Part shown: positions 14,864-19,745 of the stretch, piece after piece | How positions within the stretch are numbered: the first letter of the stretch is position 1 | Layout of the letters: every line of letters begins with the position of its first letter | Source of the DNA: Deinococcus arcticus | GTDB lineage: Bacteria; Deinococcota; Deinococci; Deinococcales; Deinococcaceae | Direction: 5' to 3' | Assembly: GCF_003028415.1 (NCBI RefSeq) | Contig: NZ_PYSV01000030.1 | Span: forward strand, 1-19,745 | DNA length: 19,745 bases | Notes under the pieces: generated by a model | The model's input: the letters and a program-made list of their open reading frames with translations, nothing else | Database searches by the model: none | What the model was told of the DNA's origin: nothing | Made by a program: the position numbers and the translations under genes

Positions 14864-14897
14864 GCAGATCTCCACCCTTGAAGAGCGGTTGCTGTTG
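14864..14897. repeat. Short repeat B, partner of 14495-14529
   Basis: Immediately follows repeat copy 2. On the minus strand it reads like a decayed version of the 3' end of the small gene at 14460-14641, though the frame is not kept. This suggests an old local duplication. Confidence 0.45.
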
Positions 14898-15051
14898 ACA
14901 GCTGGGCAACATCGACGGGCGAGCACTGGAAGCCACGACTTCGACCGGCTTGCAGGTGGGGCCCGGCCCAAAAGGTCCACCTCATCTGTACACAGCCTGC
15001 TCAGCGACATGCCAACGGCACCAAGTCCACGGTCTCGGGCGCGTTGGTGGC

Positions 15052-15609
15052 CTACAAGCCGTCCACCATCAATCTGGCCACCAAGCCCCCAGTCTCCACA
15101 CAGGGTACCTTCCGCGCGGCAGCTGGCCCGTCCTGGGCTTTGATGAACTGATCCAGGACCGCCACGATGTCAGGCTCACGGCCCGTCCGCTCGGCCACCA
15201 CCTGCCGCAGATTCACCACCAGGTCAGCGGTGCTGGGCGTCCTGTCAGGGCAGAGCCGGTTCAGCTGCGCAACCTTTTGCGCAATTTCCGCGTCGGGGGG
15301 CCGGCGACCAGCGATCACGGCCAACTGGCGCGCCTCTTCAGGAACCCCGGGTGCAGCTTGGGGCGCAGAGATCTTCGCGGCGCGGCTGGCCGCCGTGCCG
15401 GCCTGGGGCAGCGTATATCTGGCGGCCTCCTCTGGACTGAGGGTGCTCTCCCAGATCGTCGCGGCCACGAACAGCAGCAGGGGCGCGCCAAGCAGCGCCG
15501 CGAGCGCGGGCCAGAGCAGGCGCCGCTGCTTGCGGACCCGGAACAGGGCAGCGAGCCCGCCAAGAAAGATGATCAGCGGCACGAGAACGATCAGCAGGGT
15601 GATGTCCAC
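15052..15609 (-). CDS. Two-helix membrane protein with extracytoplasmic or cytoplasmic tail
   Basis: 185 aa from GTG 15609. Transmembrane helices lie at about 4-24 (LLIVLVPLIIFLGGLAAL) and 31-53 (LWPALAALLGAPLLLFVAA), separated by a basic turn RVRKQRR, so the turn is probably cytoplasmic and both ends outside. An Ala-rich linker (70-95) leads to a helical domain (~95-185) with two cysteines (C120, C170) that could form a disulphide. AQLNRLCPDRTPSTADLVVN and EPDIVAVLDQFIKAQDG show typical coding composition. No family is recognised. It is a lone gene; past the stop codon, AGGTGGACC and its imperfect partner (14955-14983) could form a hairpin without a T-run. Confidence 0.7.
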   Translation of the reverse strand: MDITLLIVLVPLIIFLGGLAALFRVRKQRRLLWPALAALLGAPLLLFVAATIWESTLSPEEAARYTLPQAGTAASRAAKISAPQAAPGVPEEARQLAVIAGRRPPDAEIAQKVAQLNRLCPDRTPSTADLVVNLRQVVAERTGREPDIVAVLDQFIKAQDGPAAARKVPCVETGGLVARLMVDGL

Positions 15610-16088
15610 ACCCCATCAAAGCATGCACGGTGCGGGCCGCGCAGCGCAGGTGCGGCCGTGACGCACCGCCGGCTGCCCCTGCCGAGCCTGGTCAACGTGC
15701 TGGCCAGGCCTGCTCGTGCCGTGCACCTGCGGTGTGCGGCGCCTGAATCCGATGACCTTTGGCCTGTGTAGGCCCAAGAGCCTCCTCCCCTATCACCTCT
15801 ATTGCCCCGCCAACAGCGCCTCGCCCGGGCGTAGGGGGCGTCACGCCACCTGAACGGCTCGCTACAGCCGGAAGGCGTAACCGATGACGCTGAGGGAAAA
15901 CGGTGGCGGCAGGGCTGCCAGTCGGTTACGGCTCATTCGCTTACCGGGCTTCAGTTGCCAGAGCGTTCTCAAGAGCACTGTTCTTGCTTCTGCGGACGCG
16001 GGGTACACCAAGGCGTGTCAGGAGGCTTTACAGCCGCAGCGGGTGCTGCGCCCAAATGCACGGGAACGCTACCGCGACATTCTGGTGT
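15610..16088. other. Gene-free stretch of about 480 bp
   Basis: Short plus-strand frames (15884-16129, 15903-16706) lack domains, and the longer one runs antisense to the lipoprotein gene. Small inverted repeats occur, such as GGCAG/CTGCC (15908-15919). The string CTTCAGTTGCCAGA near 15950 faintly recalls the end of the dispersed repeat. I see no RNA gene. Confidence 0.4.
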
Positions 16089-16541
16089 TCACTCCGCGCG
16101 CTCAGCAGGGTCCGTTTCACTCACACTGACCATGACCTGTCCCTGCGCTTTCAAGGCGCGCAGCTCCGCATATCGGGGTTGATCCCAGAAACTGGTCGGC
16201 CGGGCGTAGTACATGCCAATCCGTTGCGGCGTGCCTCGGTACTGCACTGCGGTGCTGGCCACCCCGTAGTCATCGCGCCACCCGGTCACACTGGAAAAGC
16301 CCTTGCTGGTCAGCAGCGTCTCTGCCTTGGTCATAAACTCGTCGGCGCTGTACGGCGCGGCGTAGCAGGCATTGGTGGGATCACGCCTGAAGGCGGCGTC
16401 CGCACAGGTGATGGGCGTCAGGCCCAGGTTCTCGGTGGCCAGGCTCCGCATCATGTCCAGCAATTCGGTTTTCTCCAGCTGTCCTCCCGTGGGTGCACAG
16501 GCGACCAGCACGGCAGGGACGATGTAGACGACCCCTCTCAT
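16089..16541 (-). CDS. Lipoprotein related to the lipase-linked lipoprotein (possible orphan immunity protein)
   Basis: 150 aa from ATG 16541. The N-terminus is a lipoprotein signal (VVYIVPAVLVAC, lipobox LVAC, Cys15), so the mature protein should be anchored in a membrane facing the periplasm or cell surface. The core (about 62-115) contains SADEFMTKAETLLTSKG, WRDDYG (88-93) and RIGMYYARP. The lipoprotein at 19062-19532 has the same elements in the same order: SRDEVLELLS, WGDDYG and RFGLGISYLKP. I infer common descent. The start codon overlaps the stop of the upstream 107-codon gene as ATGA, so the two are translationally coupled. By position (divergent from a lipase gene that has its own lipoprotein partner) it may be a second immunity protein or a diverged orphan. 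Confidence 0.7.
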   Translation of the reverse strand: MRGVVYIVPAVLVACAPTGGQLEKTELLDMMRSLATENLGLTPITCADAAFRRDPTNACYAAPYSADEFMTKAETLLTSKGFSSVTGWRDDYGVASTAVQYRGTPQRIGMYYARPTSFWDQPRYAELRALKAQGQVMVSVSETDPAERAE

Positions 16542-16861
16542 TTCCGGACTCCAGGCCACCACGCGGCCCACAGACCTGGGAACTGCGAGGCCACCACCCT
16601 GCATTCCTCAGGTGCCGGGTTCTCCACGGCGAGTTTCCGTTTGTCGCAGTCGATGCGTGTGTTGGCTTCCCAATCCTTGAGTCCCATCTGCACGAAGAGG
16701 GTATAAGCTTCCCGCGTGATGGACAGTGCTCCTGTGGTGAAGACCTTGGTCTGGAGCGCCCCCAGGCGCCCCTCCATCTGCTCGCGCTTCATGATTTTGG
16801 GGCCCAGTTTCGCGACCTGATCCTCTACCTTTTCCACCAGCAGTTTGCCCCTCATGGCCAC
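16538..16861 (-). CDS. Hypothetical protein upstream of lipoprotein
   Basis: 107 aa from GTG 16861, or 105 aa from ATG 16855. The N-terminal half is charged and helical (KLLVEKVEDQVAKLGPKIMK). The C-terminal half is mixed, with two Cys (CDKRKLAVENPAPEEC) and a Trp-rich end (FPGLWAAWWPGVRK). No signal peptide, lipobox or known domain is seen. It ends in an ATGA overlap with the lipoprotein gene, so both are made from one transcript whose promoter lies in the 158-bp region shared with the divergent lipase gene. Its role is unknown; being coupled to an immunity-type lipoprotein, it could be a small accessory, toxin or adaptor protein. Confidence 0.6.
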   Translation of the reverse strand: MAMRGKLLVEKVEDQVAKLGPKIMKREQMEGRLGALQTKVFTTGALSITREAYTLFVQMGLKDWEANTRIDCDKRKLAVENPAPEECRVVASQFPGLWAAWWPGVRK

Positions 16862-16874
16862 TGAAACTCGACAG

Positions 16875-16924
16875 GCAGGTGAGCCGTGACCAACCGGTCA
16901 ACCCATTGATGGTCAGCCACCTGC
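16875..16924. promoter_or_regulatory. Nested inverted repeat in divergent promoter region
   Basis: GCAGGTG (16875-16881) pairs with CACCTGC (16918-16924), and inside it TGACC (16887-16891) pairs with GGTCA (16896-16900). A second GGTCA lies at 16911-16915. It sits between the leftward 107-codon gene and the rightward lipase gene. Plausible roles are an operator controlling both, or a diverged form of the dispersed-repeat hairpin, which has the same GCAGGTG and GCCACCTGC arms. Confidence 0.4.
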
Positions 16925-17019
16925 ACACCTCACCAAGATGGATGGATGCTGAATGCGCCTGTGGTCAGATGTGCTCCTAAGGTGAAGGGGGTTCACGTAC
17001 TCTGCAGACAGGAGGCTCC

Positions 17020-19062
17020 ATGCTCGAATCCACCACCCGCCGCGCGCCAGCGGCTGCGAATGCACCTCAGGCATCGGCCACCGCTGCTGCGCCGGCCCGT
17101 CCCCCCGTCTCCACCCTGCCAGCGGCCGTTCAGGCGGAAATGCAGCGCAGCGCTGCCAAAATGAAGGCCCTGGCGGGCAAGCCTACCGAGCAGGCCGCAC
17201 TGCTTGACCAGTGGATCGACAGCCACACCAGGCAGGTTCCGATGAAGAATTCGGTGGTCCAGAACCTGGGACCCACCGGCGAGGGGCTGAGCTGGTGGCA
17301 GGGGGCCCTGGCCAACAGTGTCACGCCAGCGCTCATGGGCCCGGCGGCGGCCCAGGACCTGACCACTGGCCACACGAGAAAGCTCTCTGAAGCCCACACC
17401 GGGCTGGGCTTCTCGCTCTCCCCCATGCCCGTGGGGCTCAAGACCACGGTCACACGTGACGCTCTGGACCTCAGCAATCACGCGGCCGCCGTGCTCAAGG
17501 CCATGCTGGGCGCCGTGGCGGCCAAGGACCGGCATGCGGTGGCCGCCGCCTATGCCAAGCGCAACGGCGGCAAGACGCTGAGCGCCGCCCTGGGCGAGCT
17601 GATCCTGGACGCCAATGTGCGCGGCCCCCTGATGGCTCTTGTGCCGCCGCCCGTCAACGAGGAAACACTGACCCTCGACGCGTTCTTGGAGCAGATTGCC
17701 GTCGGGCTGGTGTACAGCAACCAGAGCGCAGCGGAAATGAATGCCGACACCCTGGACGAGCGGCGCCACAGCAATCCGGCGGCGCTGCTGAGTCACTTCG
17801 GCTATACCGCCGGCCCGCTGATCCTGGGGCGTTGGGGCCTGCAGATGCGCGTCTTTACCCCCAAGGCCAAGGGCCGCTGGCAGACCCCCATCGTGGCGTT
17901 TCGCGGCACGGAAGGGGTGCAGTTCGATGTTCAGGGCAAGGCGGCCGCCGCCAAAGCGAAAGCGGACGGCGGCTCTATGCAGGCGCAGGCGGCGGCCCGG
18001 CGCGGCGGCATCGAAGGCACCGTGGATACCGTCATTGGGGACGCCAGCCCCACGCAGATTGGCTGGCTCCAGGTGCAGCCCAACCAGGATTTGATCGAGG
18101 CCAATCTGGCCCGCGTGAAGGGCAAAGCCATTTCCACCGGCCACAGTCTGGGCGGCGCCATCGCGCAGCTGGTTCCAGCCCTCTACCCGGCCGAATTTGA
18201 TCAGGTGGTGACGTTCCAGGCCGCCAACATTGATAAGGCAATGGTGGACAAGATGCGGGCCTACAACGGGGGCAAAGGCCAGGCCGACCCGGTGACCGCC
18301 CGGCATTACCGCATCGACGGGGATGTGGTGCCCACCGCCGGCGAAAAGCCCCTGGACGGCCAGATCTACTACTTTGACCGGGTGAGCCGGGACAAAGGCA
18401 GTGGCAAACCGTTCACCAACGACGCGGCCATGAACGCCTCCGCTGGGCATGTCACCCCGATGCTCAGCACCTATCTGCGCGGGCAGCGCACGCTGTCGCC
18501 GGACCTGCAGGAGATCGTGGACAACGGCCTGAAGGATGAAGCGACCCTGTCCGCCAAACCGGGTCAGAAGGTGCAGGAGGTGAAGACGGTGTTCGGCGGC
18601 AGCTATGCCACGGCTCAGGACCCCCGGATTGTCACCGAAGGCAACCGGAAGCTGGCCACGGGGAAGCTCCACCTGGTGCCGGGCACAGATCCCTTTGAAG
18701 AGGTGGTGTACGCCAATATCGCCTACAACACCCTGCTGTCGCACATCGAGAATCTGGCGGCCGACAGAAGCATCAAGACCTTTGAGCAGTTCAAGACGCG
18801 GGCCGAGCCGCTGCTGTCCGGCACGGCGCCGCTGCCCCTGGACCCGGATGACGTCACCCTGTCCAAGGTACTCAACATGGATCACACGGAAACGGATTAT
18901 GAGGCCCGGCCGATCGTCGGCTATCCGGGCACCATGCCGGCGTTTCCAGCCAAATATGCGCCCATCAAATCGTATTTCGACAACGGTGTTCCCATTTCGC
19001 CGGACGTCAGGGTGCAGGTTCGCAGCCAGTTGGAAATCATCTGGCGCGCGTGGAGAGGCTGA
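17020..19062 (+). CDS. Class-3-lipase-type alpha/beta hydrolase, candidate secreted effector
   Basis: A 680-aa protein, start ATG 17020 with GGAGG 4 nt upstream. Residues 1-35 are Ala/Pro/Thr-rich and disordered, with no Sec signal; ~36-285 are mostly helical and unrecognised. Residues ~285-490 are a lipase core: oxyanion-region AFRGTEG (293-299), nucleophile elbow GHSLGG (374-379, Ser376), GDVVP with probable catalytic Asp435, and AGHVTPML with probable His477. An Ala/Lys-rich insert (about 305-330) splits the part between the oxyanion strand and the elbow. Residues 490-680 are an extra C-terminal region. The size, the lack of a Sec signal and the lipoprotein partner, which starts within its stop codon (TGATG), resemble lipase effectors of contractile or contact-dependent systems paired with periplasmic lipoprotein immunity. 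No delivery genes are in view, so the effector role is inferred. A housekeeping lipase is the alternative. Confidence 0.82.
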   Translation: MLESTTRRAPAAANAPQASATAAAPARPPVSTLPAAVQAEMQRSAAKMKALAGKPTEQAALLDQWIDSHTRQVPMKNSVVQNLGPTGEGLSWWQGALANSVTPALMGPAAAQDLTTGHTRKLSEAHTGLGFSLSPMPVGLKTTVTRDALDLSNHAAAVLKAMLGAVAAKDRHAVAAAYAKRNGGKTLSAALGELILDANVRGPLMALVPPPVNEETLTLDAFLEQIAVGLVYSNQSAAEMNADTLDERRHSNPAALLSHFGYTAGPLILGRWGLQMRVFTPKAKGRWQTPIVAFRGTEGVQFDVQGKAAAAKAKADGGSMQAQAAARRGGIEGTVDTVIGDASPTQIGWLQVQPNQDLIEANLARVKGKAISTGHSLGGAIAQLVPALYPAEFDQVVTFQAANIDKAMVDKMRAYNGGKGQADPVTARHYRIDGDVVPTAGEKPLDGQIYYFDRVSRDKGSGKPFTNDAAMNASAGHVTPMLSTYLRGQRTLSPDLQEIVDNGLKDEATLSAKPGQKVQEVKTVFGGSYATAQDPRIVTEGNRKLATGKLHLVPGTDPFEEVVYANIAYNTLLSHIENLAADRSIKTFEQFKTRAEPLLSGTAPLPLDPDDVTLSKVLNMDHTETDYEARPIVGYPGTMPAFPAKYAPIKSYFDNGVPISPDVRVQVRSQLEIIWRAWRG

Positions 19063-19532
19063 TGAAAAAGCTGCTCATCATGTGCTGCTTCCTCACGGCT
19101 TGCCGGACACAGCCGGCTGAAACAGTGCAACCGACTGGAGACAAGACGAAGATGATGGTGGATCAATTGAACGAGGCAGTCTACGGCGTCCTCTCTGGGG
19201 ATCAATTCAAAGAAATTGACGGCGAAACGTTCTACGGCAAAGGGGCGTCCAAGAACGGTTCACGCGCCTACGTCTCGAAGCTGTCTCGTGACGAGGTGCT
19301 GGAGCTGCTGTCGAACGCTATTGAGCCCTATGTAGAGAGTCAGCCGTGGGGCGACGATTATGGGCAATATCACGGAAGTTTTCAATTGAAAGATGCGGAG
19401 AACATGCGCTTCGGCCTTGGAATCAGTTACCTGAAGCCGAAAGAAGAGACGTTCAAGAGTGCGCCCGACATCCTGAAGAACTACGATTCGGACATCGTTT
19501 ACACGCCGCCCTTCGAGTGGAACGAACCTTGA
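19062..19532 (+). CDS. Lipoprotein, putative immunity partner of the lipase
   Basis: 156 aa. ATG 19062 overlaps the lipase stop by one base (TGATG), implying coupled translation; an in-frame GTG at 19050 is less likely. The signal is MKKLLIMCCFLTAC with lipobox LTAC and Cys14 as the lipidated residue. The mature part is charged and mixed alpha/beta, with LSRDEVLELLSNAIEPYVES (74-93), WGDDYG (96-101) and RFGLGISYLKP (116-126), elements also present in the lipoprotein at 16089-16541. Base composition is visibly less GC-rich and uses more AAA/GAA/ATT codons than its neighbours, pointing to separate acquisition. By analogy with lipase effector pairs, it would bind and block the lipase outside the cytoplasm. 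A perfect 13-bp hairpin follows. Confidence 0.78.
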   Translation: MKKLLIMCCFLTACRTQPAETVQPTGDKTKMMVDQLNEAVYGVLSGDQFKEIDGETFYGKGASKNGSRAYVSKLSRDEVLELLSNAIEPYVESQPWGDDYGQYHGSFQLKDAENMRFGLGISYLKPKEETFKSAPDILKNYDSDIVYTPPFEWNEP

Positions 19533-19537
19533 GCACA

Positions 19538-19567
19538 GAGACCGGGGACCTACTGGTCCCCGGTCTC
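19538..19567 (+). terminator. 13-bp perfect hairpin after the lipase operon
   Basis: GAGACCGGGGACC (19538-19550), loop TACT, GGTCCCCGGTCTC (19555-19567). It begins 6 nt past the lipoprotein stop. The stem is very stable but is followed by GCGGATGAGG, not a T-run. It may act as an mRNA-end stabiliser or a U-less terminator. Confidence 0.6.
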
Positions 19568-19648
19568 GCGGATGAGGACACGAAGCGCCAGCCGCCTGAA
19601 CGCGGGCGCTTTGCGGCACTAGTGGATGACCACAGGCTTGGCTTGATC

Positions 19649-19654
19649 TAAGCT
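19649..19654 (+). promoter_or_regulatory. -10 box (TAAGCT) before transposase
   Basis: TAAGCT ends 5 nt before ATG 19660. GAGGG sits between them, too close for a normal Shine-Dalgarno. Confidence 0.35.
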
Positions 19655-19659
19655 GAGGG

Positions 19660-19745
19660 ATGGGGCGACAGAAACAGTTTGTGGTGGCGTTAACGGCACA
19701 CGAGCGGCAGGAACTGACGGACATGACTCGCAAAGGCGTCCACAG
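19660..19745 (+). CDS. IS630-family transposase, N-terminal fragment (window edge)
   Basis: The first 28 codons read MGRQKQFVVALTAHERQELT and then DMTRKGVH, running off the window. This is the typical opening of IS630-family transposases, where a short strand-helix (V-x-L-[TS]-x-x-E-R-x-x-L) leads into the helix-turn-helix region. The insertion sequence would extend beyond the window. Its left end is unknown; a TA dinucleotide, the usual IS630 target, lies at 19620-19621 before TGGATGACC. The DDE catalytic part is not visible, so intactness cannot be judged. Confidence 0.65.
   Translation, partial: MGRQKQFVVALTAHERQELTDMTRKGVH

Noticed and set aside
15884..16129. 81-codon plus-strand frame
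   Set aside because: No convincing start or domain; partly antisense to the lipoprotein gene end.
16993..18885. 630-codon open frame on the minus strand
   Set aside because: Antisense to the lipase gene, which has a complete triad; the antisense product is His/Gly/Arg-rich without any motif.
1..19745. CRISPR array, rRNA or tRNA genes
   Set aside because: No regularly spaced short repeats, no rRNA segments and no cloverleaf were found on either strand.

Overview
The window is high-GC bacterial chromosomal DNA that most resembles Deinococcus. The main evidence is a complete Ro60/Rsr (TROVE plus von Willebrand A) gene with a structured RNA directly upstream. In addition, at least seven starts carry a TANNNT -10 box 5-8 nt before the start codon with no Shine-Dalgarno, the leaderless arrangement common in Deinococcus, and there are SNR-like intergenic repeats. 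Genus assignment is inference; no rRNA or core marker gene is present.

Layout. 1-2000: a ~185-bp repeat copy with a 15-bp hairpin, a WD40-like beta-propeller gene, and a small unnamed gene on the minus strand. 2055-3150: about 1.1 kb without a credible gene. 3145-5901: the RNA-processing block, with a -10 box, a ~130-140 nt RNA whose ends pair (candidate Y RNA), terminator-like hairpins, rsr, and 16 nt later an RNase HI gene with an unusual N-terminal extension. 6200-8332: a truncated response-regulator receiver with Asn at the phosphoacceptor position, a Nudix hydrolase with two box substitutions, and a secreted protein of unknown function. 8373-11331 (minus strand): a large unknown protein, then a Sel1-like repeat gene overlapping an Imm11-like (DUF1629) gene. 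11690-15610: small membrane and hypothetical genes, two frameshifted genes, and the second repeat copy.

16089-19567 is the most interesting accessory module. A 680-aa protein with a full class-3-lipase-type triad (GHSLGG Ser, DGDVVP Asp, AGHVTP His) and an Ala/Pro-rich N-terminus is followed, with a TGATG stop/start overlap, by a lipoprotein. Divergently upstream is a second operon ending in another lipoprotein that appears to share a W-x-DDYG core with the first. This looks like a lipase effector with a cognate and an orphan immunity lipoprotein. That role is inferred from layout; no secretion genes are visible. The window ends in the first 28 codons of a probable IS630-family transposase.

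The Rsr block is likely an RNA quality-control unit: Rsr would bind the upstream RNA, and RNase HI would be co-transcribed with rsr. The rest is a patchwork of toxin/immunity-type genes, repeats and decaying genes, typical of an accessory region.
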